Assembly: GCA_019243635.1 (NCBI GenBank)
Contig: JAFAUB010000031.1
Span: forward strand, 53,073-117,072
Length of the DNA: 64,000 nt
Direction of reading: 5' to 3'
Source of the DNA: Pseudonocardiales bacterium
Lineage (GTDB): Bacteria; Actinomycetota; Actinomycetes; Mycobacteriales; Pseudonocardiaceae
The notes under the pieces are model-generated. The model did no database searches, was not told where the DNA came from, and worked only from the letters and a program-made list of their open reading frames with translations. This document shows, piece by piece, positions 7,011 through 16,678 of the stretch (positions are counted from its first letter, which is position 1; each line of letters begins with the position of its first letter). Made by a program: the position numbers and the translations under genes.

Positions 7011-10000
7011 GTGCGGATCTTGCTGCTGTCCACCGCGGACACCGACCTGCTCGCCGCGCGGGCCTGCGACGTTGGTTACCGGCTCGCCAACCCGGCCCGG
7101 ACCGAGCCCACCGAGCTGTCCGCGCTGCTCGAAGGGGTGGACGTGGTGGTGCTCCGGTTGCTCGGCGGGCGGCGGGCCTGGGAGCCAGGGCTCGAGGCGC
7201 TGCTGCGCGCCCGGTTGCCGACGGTGTGCCTGGGTGGGGAGGCGGTCCCGGATGCGCAGCTGATGGCGGCCTCCACCGTTCCGGCGGGGGTGGTCGCGGA
7301 GGCGCTGCGTTACCTGGTCGCCGGCGGGCCCGCGAACCTGGCCCAGTTAGCCCGGTTCCTGTCCGACACGCTGCTGTTCACCGGGGAGGGCTTCGAGCCG
7401 CCGGCCGCCACCCCGGACTACGGTGTGCACGACGTGCGCGAGCCGGACCCGGGACGCCCGACCGTCGGCATCGTGTTCTACCGGGCGCACGCGCTGGCCG
7501 GGAACACCGGCTTCGTCGACGTGCTGGCTGACGCGCTCCGCGCGGCCGGAGCGAATGCGCTGCCGGTGTTCTGCGGCTCGCTGCGCGGGCTGGGCGACGC
7601 TCAGGCGCGGAGGCTGCGCGCGCTGCTGGGTCGGTGTGACGCGGTGGTCACCACGGTGCTCGCCGCGGGCGGCAGCGCCGGGGCCGAGGAGGAGTCCTGG
7701 GACGCCGGAGCGCTGGCCGAGCTGGACGTCCCGGTGCTCCAAGGCCTGTGCCTGACCTCCTCTCGGGCCGGCTGGCAGGACAGCGACGCGGCGCTGTCCC
7801 CGATGGACGCCGCCATGCAGGTCGCGATCCCGGAGTTCGACGGGCGGCTGGTGTCGGTGCCGTTCTCCTTCAAGGAGCCGGGAGCGGACGGGATCCCGGT
7901 CTATGTGGCCGACCCCGAGCGGGCCGCCCGGGTGGCCGGAACCGCCGTGGCACTGGCCCGGCTGCGACAGGTGCCGGCGCCGGACAAGCGGATCGCGATC
8001 GTGCTCTCGGCGTACCCGACGAAGCATGGCCGGATCGGTAACGCGGTCGGGCTGGACACCCCGGCGTCAGCCGTGGTGCTGCTGCGCGCGCTCGCCGAGG
8101 CCGGCTACCACCTCGGGGACCTGGAGGTCGAGGCGCTGGAGGGTGACGCGCTGATCCACCGGCTGATCGCCGCCGGCGGGCACGACGTGGAGTGGCTCAC
8201 CGAGGAGCAGATGGCGGCCGCGGCGATCCGGGTGCCCACCGCGCGGTACGTCCAGTGGTTCGCCGGCCTGCCCGCGCCGCTGCGCGAGTCGGTCGTGGCG
8301 GCCTGGGGTGAGCCTCCGGGACAGCTGTACGTGTCCGACGGCGGGATCTACGTCGGCTCGCTGCGGTTCGGCAACGTGGTGCTGCTCATCCAGCCGCCGC
8401 GCGGGTTCGGCGAGCACCCGGTGGCGATCTACCACGACCCCGAGCTGGCTCCCTCGCACCAGTATCTGGCTGCTTACCGGTGGCTGGAGCACTCCTTCGG
8501 CGCGCACGCGGTGGTGCACCTGGGCAAGCACGGCAACCTGGAGTGGCTGCCCGGCAAGGGGCTGGGGCTGGCCGCGCGGGACGCCCCGGACGCGGTACTC
8601 GGAAACCTGCCGCTGGTGTACCCGTTCATCGTCAACGACCCCGGTGAGGGCACCCAGGCCAAGCGCCGGGCGCACGCCACGATCGTCGATCACCTGATCC
8701 CGCCGATGGCCCGGGCCGACAGCTACGGTGATCTGGCCCGCCTCGAGCAGCTGCTCGACGAGTACGCAGGCGTGGCGGCGCTCGACCCGGACAAGCTCCC
8801 CACCCTGCGCGGGCAGATCTGGACGCTGGTCCAGAGCGCCCAGCTGCACCATGACTTGGGCGCGGACGCGCCGCCGGGTGAGGCCGACTTCGACGAGCTC
8901 GTGCTGCACCTCGACGGGTACCTGTGCGAGATCAAGGACGTGCAGATCCGCGACGGGCTTCACGTGCTGGGCCGGGTCCCCACCGGGGAGGAGCTGGTCA
9001 ACGATGTGCTCGCGGTGCTGCGCGCCCGCCAGGTGTTCGGCTCCGGCGCGGCGCTGCCCGGCTTGCGGGCGGCCATCGCGGAGTGTCTCGGCCTGGACGA
9101 GCAGGAGTCGCTCGCCGACGTCGACCGCCTGGAGGCGCTGGCTCGCGCGCTCGTGCGGGGCGTCCAGGCCCTCGGCTGGGACGCCGCGTCGGTGCCCGCC
9201 GTGGTGACCGAGGTATTGGGGGCACCCCACGCCGGGGTGGTCTCGGTGCTGCGGTTCGGCTGCGCCGAGCTGGTCCCACGCCTGGCCGGCACCCCGGCCG
9301 AGATCACCAACGTGCTGCGCGCCCTGGACGGCCGGTTCATCGAACCCGGACCGTCCGGCTCGCCCACCCGCGGCCTGGTGTCCGTGCTGCCGACCGGTCG
9401 CAACTTCTACTCCGTGGACCCCAAGGCCATCCCCTCCCGCAACGCCTTCGAGGTGGGCGCCGCGCTGGCCGACTCGTTACTCGAACGCCACCGCGCCGAC
9501 ACCGGTGACTGGCCCGCCTCGGTGGGTCTCACGGTGTGGGGCACCAGCGCCATGCGCACCCAGGGCGACGACATCGCCGAGGTGCTGGCGCTGCTCGGCG
9601 TCCGCCCGACATGGGACGACGCATCCCGTCGGGTCACCGGCCTGGAGGTGGTCGGGCTCGAGGAGCTCGGCCGGCCCCGCATCGACGTGGTGCTGCGCAT
9701 CTCCGGTTTCTTCCGGGACGCCTTCCCGCACGTGGTCGCGTTGCTGGACGACGCGATCGCCGCCGTCGCGATGCTGGACGAGCCGGCGGAACGGAACTTC
9801 CTCGCCGCGCACTACCGGGCCGACCTCGCCGTCCACGGCGACGACCGGCGGGCTCGCACCCGGATCTTCGGTTCCAAGCCCGGCGCGTACGGCGCCGGGC
9901 TGCTGCCGCTGATCGACAGCCGGGAGTGGCGCACCGACGCTGACCTCGCCGAGGTCTACGCCACCTGGGGTGGTTACGCCTACGGGCGGGGCCTCGACGG

Positions 10001-10586
10001 GCTCAGCGCGCGCGGGGACATGGAGCACGCCTTCCGGCGCATCACGGTGGCTGCCAAGAACGTCGACACCCGCGAGCACGACATCGCCGACTCCGACGAC
10101 TACTTCCAGTACCACGGTGGGATGGTCGCGATGGTGCGCTCCCTGACTGGCCGCAGTCCCGCGTCCTATGTGGGTGACTCGGCGGTGCCACACGCCGTCA
10201 AGACCCGCTCGCTGGCCGAGGAGACCCGCCGGGTGTTCCGCTCCCGGGTGGTCAACCCCCGGTGGATCGCCGCCATGCAACGGCACGGTTACAAGGGCGC
10301 CTTCGAGCTGGCCGCGACCGTCGACTACCTGTTCGGCTTCGACGCCACGGCGGGAGTGGTCGAGGACTGGATGTACCACCAGCTCACCGAGTCCTACATC
10401 GTCGATCCCGAGGTGCAGCGGTTCCTGCGGCGCTCCAACCCGTGGGCGCTGCGGGGGATGACCGAGCGGCTGCTCGAGGCCGCTGACCGGAGTCTGTGGG
10501 CCGATCCCGACCCGGCGCACCTCGACGCGCTGCGGGCGATCTACCTGGACCTCGAGGGCGAACTGGAGGGCGAACTGGAGGGCTGA
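7011..10586 (+). CDS. cobN: Cobaltochelatase large subunit CobN
   Basis: 1191-aa large subunit of the ATP-dependent late cobalt chelatase, which inserts cobalt into hydrogenobyrinic acid a,c-diamide; homologous to magnesium chelatase H. Recognisable segments are the N-terminal flavodoxin-like part, the VHLGKHGNLEWLPGKGLGLA signature (about residues 501-520), and C-terminal ETRRVFRSRVVNPRWIAAM and KGAFELAATVDYLFGFDATA. Length is close to the usual 1200-1270. The GTG at 7011 is taken because MRILLLSTADTDLLA is the natural beginning of the family. The C-terminus carries an in-frame duplication of a 12-bp unit giving EGELEGELEG. It acts with the AAA+/VWA protein encoded at 12017-13939; a strong hairpin follows 10 bases after the stop. 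Confidence 0.96.
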   Translation: MRILLLSTADTDLLAARACDVGYRLANPARTEPTELSALLEGVDVVVLRLLGGRRAWEPGLEALLRARLPTVCLGGEAVPDAQLMAASTVPAGVVAEALRYLVAGGPANLAQLARFLSDTLLFTGEGFEPPAATPDYGVHDVREPDPGRPTVGIVFYRAHALAGNTGFVDVLADALRAAGANALPVFCGSLRGLGDAQARRLRALLGRCDAVVTTVLAAGGSAGAEEESWDAGALAELDVPVLQGLCLTSSRAGWQDSDAALSPMDAAMQVAIPEFDGRLVSVPFSFKEPGADGIPVYVADPERAARVAGTAVALARLRQVPAPDKRIAIVLSAYPTKHGRIGNAVGLDTPASAVVLLRALAEAGYHLGDLEVEALEGDALIHRLIAAGGHDVEWLTEEQMAAAAIRVPTARYVQWFAGLPAPLRESVVAAWGEPPGQLYVSDGGIYVGSLRFGNVVLLIQPPRGFGEHPVAIYHDPELAPSHQYLAAYRWLEHSFGAHAVVHLGKHGNLEWLPGKGLGLAARDAPDAVLGNLPLVYPFIVNDPGEGTQAKRRAHATIVDHLIPPMARADSYGDLARLEQLLDEYAGVAALDPDKLPTLRGQIWTLVQSAQLHHDLGADAPPGEADFDELVLHLDGYLCEIKDVQIRDGLHVLGRVPTGEELVNDVLAVLRARQVFGSGAALPGLRAAIAECLGLDEQESLADVDRLEALARALVRGVQALGWDAASVPAVVTEVLGAPHAGVVSVLRFGCAELVPRLAGTPAEITNVLRALDGRFIEPGPSGSPTRGLVSVLPTGRNFYSVDPKAIPSRNAFEVGAALADSLLERHRADTGDWPASVGLTVWGTSAMRTQGDDIAEVLALLGVRPTWDDASRRVTGLEVVGLEELGRPRIDVVLRISGFFRDAFPHVVALLDDAIAAVAMLDEPAERNFLAAHYRADLAVHGDDRRARTRIFGSKPGAYGAGLLPLIDSREWRTDADLAEVYATWGGYAYGRGLDGLSARGDMEHAFRRITVAAKNVDTREHDIADSDDYFQYHGGMVAMVRSLTGRSPASYVGDSAVPHAVKTRSLAEETRRVFRSRVVNPRWIAAMQRHGYKGAFELAATVDYLFGFDATAGVVEDWMYHQLTESYIVDPEVQRFLRRSNPWALRGMTERLLEAADRSLWADPDPAHLDALRAIYLDLEGELEGELEG

Positions 10587-10596
10587 GGCCCTCCCC

Positions 10597-10636
10597 GTGA
10601 GTGGCGATGCGAGTGGGAACTCGCATCGCCACTCAC
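10597..10636. terminator. Bidirectional hairpin terminator, GTGAGTGGCGATGCG palindrome family
   Basis: Perfect 17-bp inverted repeat (10597-10613 with 10620-10636) around a 6-base loop. It starts 10 bases after the cobN stop and ends 3 bases before the stop of the convergent lipoprotein gene, the right place for a shared terminator. No T-run follows, as is common in high-GC actinobacteria. The 15-base outer arm GTGAGTGGCGATGCG is repeated exactly in the palindrome at 14571-14610. Confidence 0.8.
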
Positions 10637-10639
10637 GGG

Positions 10640-11512
10640 TCAGCGTCCGTCGACGCTGAAATGCATGAAGTCGACCGGGCCCGGCCACCGGCCACCCCAT
10701 GTCCACCCCGCCGACTCGAACGCGGTGACTGCGGGGCCGCCGTCCAACGCCATGCCGGACCGCAGCCAGCCCCGGTTGAGGTAGGACGAGGCCAGCTCAG
10801 GCACCACCAGGTCGCCCTTGACGTAGGGGTTGTCGAATGGGTTGAGGTCGATGGCCAGCCCGTAGGCATGGGCCGACCAGCGGGTCTGGCCATGGGCCTG
10901 GTGGCAGACGAAGGCCTCGGTGTTGTTGCCGTCCCCGGTCGGTGGCAGGTTCAGCGCGGCTTCCGGCGTTATCCGCATCTCCTCGATCGGAAAGCCGGCC
11001 GCGAACAGCCGCTTGAAGACACCCACCACGGCCTGCGCGACATCGGCGTTCACCAGCATCTCGCCGGTATGCGCGCGGGCGTCGAAGCCGCGGAAGGACA
11101 TGGTGAGGTAGCGCAGCTGGTCAGAGCGCACCGGACAGGCCGGTTTCCAGCTGCTGCGGGCCAGCACCCGAGGGGGCACCGGGCTGATCGTCGAGACGAA
11201 CGAGTTCGAGGTGGGTGGAGGCAGCTGGTCGACCGCGGTGAGCCGCCGGTTCACCAGCGCCGGGGGGGTGGCGCGCACCACGCCGAACCCGTCCGGACGC
11301 CGTGGCAACGGCATGGCTCCCAGTACCCATGCAGACACCGGAGCGGGCACGGTGGAGGTGCTCGCCCGCCCGGCGGGGAAGCCGGCCGGGGCCCGCGATG
11401 GTGCCGAGGCCCTCCGCTGGACCGTGGCGCCACAGCCCACCAGTAAAGCACCCGCGAGCAGCCAGATCAGGTACCCACTCAGGATGAGCCGCCAGGATCG
11501 ATGCCGCGCCAC
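10640..11512 (-). CDS. Lipoprotein, M15 (VanY-like) D-alanyl-D-alanine carboxypeptidase family
   Basis: 290-aa predicted lipoprotein: an N-terminal RHRSWR, hydrophobic segment and lipobox LVGC (Cys at about residue 27), so anchored on the outer face of the membrane. The C-terminal half has the zinc-peptidase M15 pattern: SAHAYGLAIDLNP (the SxHxxGxAxD motif, two zinc ligands) and DFMHFS with the third ligand histidine. It probably trims peptidoglycan stem peptides (inference). Middle residues 30-110 are proline and alanine rich and look like a spacer. It is convergent with cobN, divergent from the following GNAT (37 bases between starts), and has no evident link with cobalamin synthesis. Confidence 0.87.
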   Translation of the reverse strand: MARHRSWRLILSGYLIWLLAGALLVGCGATVQRRASAPSRAPAGFPAGRASTSTVPAPVSAWVLGAMPLPRRPDGFGVVRATPPALVNRRLTAVDQLPPPTSNSFVSTISPVPPRVLARSSWKPACPVRSDQLRYLTMSFRGFDARAHTGEMLVNADVAQAVVGVFKRLFAAGFPIEEMRITPEAALNLPPTGDGNNTEAFVCHQAHGQTRWSAHAYGLAIDLNPFDNPYVKGDLVVPELASSYLNRGWLRSGMALDGGPAVTAFESAGWTWGGRWPGPVDFMHFSVDGR

Positions 11513-11549
11513 GCCGCCACGATGTCAGACCTTCTGGTAGGCAGGAACA

Positions 11550-12020
11550 GTGGACCACACTGTGCTACATCGAAGGCTCGCCGCTGACCTGTCGACCGCC
11601 ATGATCTACGCCCTGCTGCGGCTGCGGGTCGAGGTGTTCGTGGTTGAGCAGGCCTGCCCGTACCAGGAGTTGGACGGCCATGACCTGGACCGGACAACCC
11701 GGCACTACTGGCTCGCCCCGCCCGGTGCGATGGAGGACCCCCGGGCCACCCTGCGGCTGTTGGAGCCCGTCGACGGCCAGTTCCGGATCGGCCGGGTCTG
11801 CGCCGCCACGCTGGCTCGGCGCAGGCGTGAGGTCCGTCGGCTGCTCGAGGCGGCGTTGGCCGAGGTGGGCGATGCCCCGTGCGTGCTCGACGCGCAGCGG
11901 CACTGCGTCGAGCTTTACGGTGCCTACGGCTTCGTGGCCGACGGGGCGGAGTTCACCGAGGACGGCATCCCGCACGTGCCGATGCGACGCGACGCGTCGG
12001 CCCGGATCCGCTGCTCGTGA
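11550..12020 (+). CDS. GNAT acetyltransferase, ElaA-like
   Basis: 156-aa acetyltransferase of the ElaA type (substrate unknown). The beginning [25 protein letters not shown] is the ElaA signature; [22 protein letters not shown] covers the acetyl-CoA region, and [26 protein letters not shown] is the usual C-terminus. Start GTG at 11550. Its stop overlaps the ChlI/D start (GTGA at 12017-12020). A GNAT gene preceding the chelatase subunit is also the arrangement recalled in mycobacteria (Rv2851c-Rv2850c), so this is a conserved neighbour of the cob operon. Confidence 0.88.
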   Translation: MDHTVLHRRLAADLSTAMIYALLRLRVEVFVVEQACPYQELDGHDLDRTTRHYWLAPPGAMEDPRATLRLLEPVDGQFRIGRVCAATLARRRREVRRLLEAALAEVGDAPCVLDAQRHCVELYGAYGFVADGAEFTEDGIPHVPMRRDASARIRCS

Positions 12021-13939
12021 GCGCCGCCCGCTACCCGTTCTCCGCGATCGTCGGGCACGACGATCTCCGGTTGGCGTTGCTGCTGAGTGCCGTGCATCCG
12101 GCCATCGGCGGCGTGCTGGTCCGCGGCGAGAAGGGCACCGCGAAGTCGACCGTGGTTCGGGCGCTGTCGGCGCTGCTCCCCGCGGTGACCGCGGTACCGG
12201 GATGCCGCTTCGGTTGCGACCCGGCGGCGTCGGATCCGGCCTGCCCGGACGGCCCGCACACTGCGGTGGCGGGACAGCTCGTGCGCCCGGCCCGGCTGGT
12301 CGAGCTGCCGGTCGGGGCCACCGAAGACCGCCTGATCGGCTCGTTGGACCTGCAGCGCGCGCTCGCCGAGGGCGTCTCGGCTTACCGGCCAGGGCTGCTC
12401 GCCGCGGCGCACCGAGGCGTGCTGTACGTCGACGAGGTCAACCTGCTGCCCGACCATCTCGTCGACGTGCTCCTCGACGCCGCCGCGATGGGCCGCGCGC
12501 ACGTGGAGCGCGACGGCGTGTCGGTCTCCCACGCCGCGTCGTTCCTGCTGGTCGGCACGATGAACCCGGAGGAGGGCGAGCTACGCCCGCAGCTGCTGGA
12601 TCGTTTCGGGCTCACCGTCGACGTGGCGGCCTCCCGCGACGTCGAGACGCGGGCCGAAGTGATCCGCCGCCGGCTGCGCTACGAGGCGGACCCGGCTGGT
12701 TTCGCGGCGGCCTGGCGTCCCGAGGACGCCGCGCTCGCCGAACGGATCGCGGTGGCCCGGACCGCGTTGGCCTCGGTGGCGCTTCCGGATGGTGAGCTGC
12801 GTCGGATCGCCGCGGTGTGCGCGGCGTTCGAGGTGGACGGGATGCGCGCCGACCTGGTGCTGGCCCGCACCGCGTTGGCGCACGCGGCCTGGCGGGGAGC
12901 TGACGCGGTGGATGAGGCCGACGTGCGAGTCGCCGCGGCGCTGGTGTTACCGCACCGCCGCCGTCGCGCCCCCTTCGACCACCCCGCCCTGGACCCCCAA
13001 CACCTCGAGGACGCCCTCCACCCCCCAGACCCACCCCCCGACCCCCCCGACCCCGCCGGTGCCGACCCCGACATGGAGACATATCGGGGCGATTCGGCAG
13101 CCGAGAGCCCCGATATGTCTCCATGTCGGGGTGATAGCTCCGGTGGGGTGGGGGAGTTTCGGGCTCGGGTGCTGGAGCTGGGTGGCGTGGGTGCCGGGGC
13201 TCCTGGGCGGCGGTCCCGGGCTCGGACCAGCCCGGGGCGCACGATCCGGGCGTCCGCCTCCGAGGGCAGCGGGCTGCACCTGTTGGGCACCCTGGCCGTC
13301 GCCGCCCCCCACCAGCGCGACCGCGGGCGCCGTGGCCCGGGGCTGGTGGTGCACCGGGCCGACGTCCGCCTCGCGGTGCGCGAGGGGCGGGAGTCCAACC
13401 TGGTGCTGTTCGCCGTCGACGCGTCCGGCTCGATGGCGGCCCGGGCCCGGATGTCCGCGGTGAGCGGAGCAGTGCTGTCCCTGCTGCTGGACGCCTACCA
13501 GCGCCGCGACAAGGTAGGCTTGATCAGCTTCCGGGGTGCGCAGGCGCAGGTGGTGCTGCCACCGACCTCGGCGGTGGATGCCGCCGCCGCCCGGTTGCGC
13601 GCATTGCGCACCGGTGGGCGCACCCCGCTGGCCGAGGGGTTGCTGCGCTCGGCGCGGGTACTGGCCGCGGAGCGGCTGCGCGATCCCACGCGGCGGGCGT
13701 TGCTGGTGGTGCTCACCGACGGCCGGGCCACGCACGGCGGGATGGACGCCGCGCTGGCCGCGGCCGGCCTGCTGCGTCGCGACCGGGTGGCGTCGATCGT
13801 GGTGGACTGCGAGTCCGGGCCGGTCCGGCTGGGTTTGTCCGACCGGCTCGCGCTCGCGATGGGTGGTGGGTGCGTGCGGCTGGAGGAGCTGTCCGCCGAC
13901 GCGGTAGCCGGGGTGGTCCGCGCCGCCAGATCCGCCTAG
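12017..13939 (+). CDS. Fused ChlI/ChlD-type AAA+ and VWA subunit of cobalt chelatase
   Basis: 640-aa protein joining the two small subunits of a magnesium/cobalt chelatase: an AAA+ domain (Walker [10 protein letters not shown] at 37-45, Walker B-type [10 protein letters not shown]), a variable Pro-rich linker (about 320-420) and a C-terminal VWA domain with a MIDAS motif DASGS at 468-472. In actinobacteria it replaces CobS/CobT as partner of CobN, powering cobalt insertion. The GTG at 12017 overlaps the GNAT stop by four bases; the longer upstream frame lies in the GNAT gene. The linker contains a perfect 25-bp inverted repeat (13066-13131) translated as a DMETYRG ... PDMSPCRG peptide, an in-frame palindromic insertion discussed separately. 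Confidence 0.94.
   Translation: MSAARYPFSAIVGHDDLRLALLLSAVHPAIGGVLVRGEKGTAKSTVVRALSALLPAVTAVPGCRFGCDPAASDPACPDGPHTAVAGQLVRPARLVELPVGATEDRLIGSLDLQRALAEGVSAYRPGLLAAAHRGVLYVDEVNLLPDHLVDVLLDAAAMGRAHVERDGVSVSHAASFLLVGTMNPEEGELRPQLLDRFGLTVDVAASRDVETRAEVIRRRLRYEADPAGFAAAWRPEDAALAERIAVARTALASVALPDGELRRIAAVCAAFEVDGMRADLVLARTALAHAAWRGADAVDEADVRVAAALVLPHRRRRAPFDHPALDPQHLEDALHPPDPPPDPPDPAGADPDMETYRGDSAAESPDMSPCRGDSSGGVGEFRARVLELGGVGAGAPGRRSRARTSPGRTIRASASEGSGLHLLGTLAVAAPHQRDRGRRGPGLVVHRADVRLAVREGRESNLVLFAVDASGSMAARARMSAVSGAVLSLLLDAYQRRDKVGLISFRGAQAQVVLPPTSAVDAAAARLRALRTGGRTPLAEGLLRSARVLAAERLRDPTRRALLVVLTDGRATHGGMDAALAAAGLLRRDRVASIVVDCESGPVRLGLSDRLALAMGGGCVRLEELSADAVAGVVRAARSA
13066..13131. repeat. Palindromic element inside the ChlI/D linker, copy 1
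   Basis: Perfect 25-bp inverted repeat: left arm 13066-13090, right arm 13107-13131, 16-base centre that itself can pair TCGG/CCGA. Core of the arm is GACATGGAGACATATCGGGG. It keeps the reading frame of the surrounding gene and is translated as [20 protein letters not shown], followed by RGD. Related elements are at 30935-30999 and 46992-47055. Confidence 0.9.
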
Positions 13940-13951
13940 ACGGAGGTCCAG

Positions 13952-14566
13952 ATGCCCCAGGGCATACCGGTCAGCGTCCCCGACGACGGGCTGTCCACCC
14001 GGCAGCGGCGAAACCGACCGTTGCTGATCGTCCACACCGGAGCGATGAAGGGCAAGTCCACGGCCGCCTTCGGGCTGGCGTTGCGGGGGTGGAGCGCGGG
14101 CTGGTCGATCGGGGTGTTCCAGTTCGTCAAGTCCGCGAAGTGGAAGGTGGGGGAGGAGTCGGCGTTCCGGGCGCTGCACGAGGTGCACCAGCGGACCGGG
14201 CGGGGCGGGCCGGTCGAGTGGCACAAGATGGGCGAGGGCTGGTCCTGGGCGCGCAAGCCGGGCGGCCCCGAGGACCACGCCGCCACCGCGGCGGCGGGCT
14301 GGGCGGAGATCGCCCGCCGGTTGGCCGGCCAGGTCCACGACCTGTACGTGCTCGACGAGTTCAGCTACCCGCTGCACTGGGGCTGGGTGGACACCGACGA
14401 GGTGCTGGCCGCGCTGGCCGACCGGCCCGGCCGGCAACACGTCGTCATCACCGGCCGCAACGTGCCGTCCGCGCTGCTCGACGCCGCGGACCTGGTGGTG
14501 GAGATGACGAAGGTCAAGCACCCGATGGACGTCGGGCAGAAGGGCCAGCGGGGGATTGAATGGTAG
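13952..14566 (+). CDS. cobO: Cob(I)yrinic acid a,c-diamide adenosyltransferase
   Basis: Transfers the adenosyl group of ATP to the cobalt of the corrin (CobA/CobO/BtuR family). 204 aa, typical. The P-loop variant HTGAMKGKST is at residues 28-37, followed by the family hallmarks VFQFVKSAKWKVGEE, VLDEFSYPLHWGWVD and the C-terminal EMTKVKHPMDVGQKGQRGIEW. ATG at 13952, 12 bases after the ChlI/D stop. Next gene cobB begins 46 bases later, with a palindromic hairpin in between. Confidence 0.96.
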   Translation: MPQGIPVSVPDDGLSTRQRRNRPLLIVHTGAMKGKSTAAFGLALRGWSAGWSIGVFQFVKSAKWKVGEESAFRALHEVHQRTGRGGPVEWHKMGEGWSWARKPGGPEDHAATAAAGWAEIARRLAGQVHDLYVLDEFSYPLHWGWVDTDEVLAALADRPGRQHVVITGRNVPSALLDAADLVVEMTKVKHPMDVGQKGQRGIEW

Positions 14567-14570
14567 CCCC

Positions 14571-14610
14571 GTGAGTGGCGATGCGGGCTATAGCTCGCAT
14601 CGCCACTCAC
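14571..14610. repeat. GTGAGTGGCGATGCG palindrome at the cobO-cobB junction
   Basis: Inverted repeat with 15-bp perfect arms (14571-14585 and 14596-14610); the centre GGCTATAGCT can extend the stem. The arm is identical to that of the cobN terminator at 10597. It lies 4 bases after the cobO stop and ends 2 bases before the most likely cobB start (GTG 14613); its own first codon GTG is also in frame with cobB. As RNA it could hide the cobB start or reduce readthrough. Confidence 0.8.
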
Positions 14611-14612
14611 GG

Positions 14613-15935
14613 GTGGTCGTGGCGGCGCCCGCCTCGGGCGCCGGCAAGACCACCGTGGCCACCGGGTTGATGGCCGCGCTGCGGCGGCGGGGCACCACGG
14701 TGGCCGGGTTCAAGGTCGGCCCGGACTATATCGACCCGGGCTATCACGCCCTGGCCACCGGGCGGCCCGGCCGCAACCTCGATCCTGTGCTGGTCGGCCA
14801 GCGGCGCGTCGTGCCGCTGGCCGCCTACGGCGCGGCCGGGGCCCAGCTGGCGGTCGTGGAGGGCGTGATGGGCCTGTTCGACGGCCGCACCGGGACCGCA
14901 GGCCACGGCTCGACGGCCCAGGTCGCCGCCCTGCTGGGAGCCCCGGTGCTGCTGGTGGTCGACGTGCGCGGCCAGGGCCGCAGCCTCGCCGCGTTGCTGC
15001 ACGGGTTCCGGTCCTTCGACGCCGACGTGCGGATCGCCGGGGTGGTGCTCAACCGGGTCGGCTCGGCGCGTCACGAGCAGATCTGCCGGCAGGCCTGCGC
15101 TGAGGTGGGCCTGCCGGTGCTGGGTGCACTGCGCTGGGATGACGCGCTGGCGGTGCCGTCGCGGCATCTGGGGCTGGTCACCGCCGCCGAGCACGCCACT
15201 GCGGCGGGCGTGGTGGCGCGCTGGGCCGACGCGGTGACCGCCCAGGTCGACCTGGACGCGGTGGTGGCACTGGCGGGCGCCTCGCCCGGTGAGCCGCAGT
15301 GGGCCCCGGAGACCGAGCTCACCCGGGTGCCCGGAGCGCCGGTGGTCGCGGTGGCCGGTGGGCCGGCGTTCACCTTCGGCTACCCCGAGCATGCCGAGCT
15401 GCTCGCCGCGGCCGGGGCCGCAGTCGCGGTCTTCGACCCGCTGCGTGAGGAGTCGCTGCCGGCGGGCACGGCGGGCCTGGTGCTGCCCGGCGGGTTCCCG
15501 GAGTGCCACGCCGAGGCGCTGTCGGCCAACGCGGCACTGCGCGCCGAGGTCGCCGCCCTGGCCCGGCGCGGAGCGCCGGTGCACGCCGAGTGCGGTGGGC
15601 TGTTGTACCTGTGCCGCTCGGTGGACGGCGCGCCGATGTGCGGGGTGCTCGACGCCGAGGCGACGATGACCGGGCACCTGGTGCTGGGCTACCGCGACGC
15701 GGTGGCGCTGCGCGGATCAGTGCTGCACCACCCGGGTGAGCGGGTGCACGGTCACGAGTTCCACCGCAGCACCGTCACCCCCCGCGCCGGTGAACCCGCC
15801 TGGGCTTGGACGGACGCACAGCCTGAGGGGTTCGTCCAGGGCGGGGTGCACGCATCGTTCCTGCACACCCACCCGGTCGCGCATCCTACGGCGGTGGCAC
15901 GCTTCGTGGCGAGCTGCGTGAAGGGCGGGTCGTGA
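14613..15935 (+). CDS. cobB: Hydrogenobyrinic acid/cobyrinic acid a,c-diamide synthase
   Basis: ATP- and glutamine-dependent amidation of the a and c carboxylates. N-terminal ATPase domain with VVAAPASGAGKTTVATGL right at the start and FKVGPDYIDPGYH; C-terminal glutamine amidotransferase domain with the nucleophile in VHAECGGLLYLC and HEFHRS ... HASFLHTHP. GTG 14613 is preferred because the P-loop normally begins a few residues from the N-terminus. Earlier in-frame starts (TTG 14556, overlapping cobO, and GTG 14571) would translate the palindrome as VSGDAGYSSHRHSR. No clear Shine-Dalgarno sequence precedes any of the three, so the start is uncertain. The stop overlaps cobI by four bases. Confidence 0.93.
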   Translation: MVVAAPASGAGKTTVATGLMAALRRRGTTVAGFKVGPDYIDPGYHALATGRPGRNLDPVLVGQRRVVPLAAYGAAGAQLAVVEGVMGLFDGRTGTAGHGSTAQVAALLGAPVLLVVDVRGQGRSLAALLHGFRSFDADVRIAGVVLNRVGSARHEQICRQACAEVGLPVLGALRWDDALAVPSRHLGLVTAAEHATAAGVVARWADAVTAQVDLDAVVALAGASPGEPQWAPETELTRVPGAPVVAVAGGPAFTFGYPEHAELLAAAGAAVAVFDPLREESLPAGTAGLVLPGGFPECHAEALSANAALRAEVAALARRGAPVHAECGGLLYLCRSVDGAPMCGVLDAEATMTGHLVLGYRDAVALRGSVLHHPGERVHGHEFHRSTVTPRAGEPAWAWTDAQPEGFVQGGVHASFLHTHPVAHPTAVARFVASCVKGGS

Positions 15936-16678
15936 CGGGTCAGGTCAACACCGTGGAGCTGGTCGGGATCGGGGTGGGTCCGGGCGACCCGGACCTGCTG
16001 ACCGTTGCTGCGGTGCGCGAGTTGGGCCGCGCCGGGCGGGTGTTCGTGCCGGTGATGGCCCCCGATGAGTCGGGGCGAGCCGAGGCTGTCGTGCGTGCGC
16101 ACCTGACCCACGACCGGCTGGAGCGGCTGGTGTTCGCGCTCAGTGACGACGTCGCCGGGTCGCAGCGCCGCCGCCACGCCTGTTGGGACGCGGCCGCCGC
16201 CCGGGTGGTGGCGCACCTGCGCGAGCACGGCGGTAGCGCCGCCTTCGCCACCCTCGGCGACCCGTCGGTGTACTCCACATTCGGTTACCTGTCCACGACG
16301 GTGCGCGAGCTGCTGCCCGACGTCCGGATCCGCACCGTGCCGGGCATCACCGCGATGCAGGCCGCGGCCAGCGCCGCCGGTCTGACCTTGGTCCAGGGAA
16401 CCGAGCCGCTCACTCTGCTCCCCCTGTCCCGCGACCTCACGGTCGTGAACGAGGCGCTGGCCCGGGGCGGGACGGTGGTCGCCTACAAGGGTGGCCGCCG
16501 ATTGGCGGCGCTGCGTGAGCGGGTCACCGCCGCCGGTGCGCTGGACCGCGCCTGGTGCGCCGAGCACCTCGGCACCCCCGAGGAGCGGATCACCCCGCTG
16601 GCGCACACCGACGCGGCGGCCTACCTGTCGACCGTGGTGGTCCTGCCGCCGCGCGACGGCAGAGGAGCACAGCTGTGA
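15932..16678 (+). CDS. cobI: Precorrin-2 C20-methyltransferase
   Basis: SAM-dependent methylation at C20 of precorrin-2 (or the cobalt form, CbiL). 248 aa, typical. Family features: VGIGVGPGDPDLLTVAAVREL at the N-terminus, the second conserved region FATLGDPSVYSTFGYL, and VRIRTVPGITAMQAAAS. GTG start overlapping the cobB stop (GTGA). Its own stop overlaps the first codon proposed for cbiD. Whether the substrate carries cobalt cannot be told from sequence. Confidence 0.94.
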   Translation: MTGQVNTVELVGIGVGPGDPDLLTVAAVRELGRAGRVFVPVMAPDESGRAEAVVRAHLTHDRLERLVFALSDDVAGSQRRRHACWDAAAARVVAHLREHGGSAAFATLGDPSVYSTFGYLSTTVRELLPDVRIRTVPGITAMQAAASAAGLTLVQGTEPLTLLPLSRDLTVVNEALARGGTVVAYKGGRRLAALRERVTAAGALDRAWCAEHLGTPEERITPLAHTDAAAYLSTVVVLPPRDGRGAQL

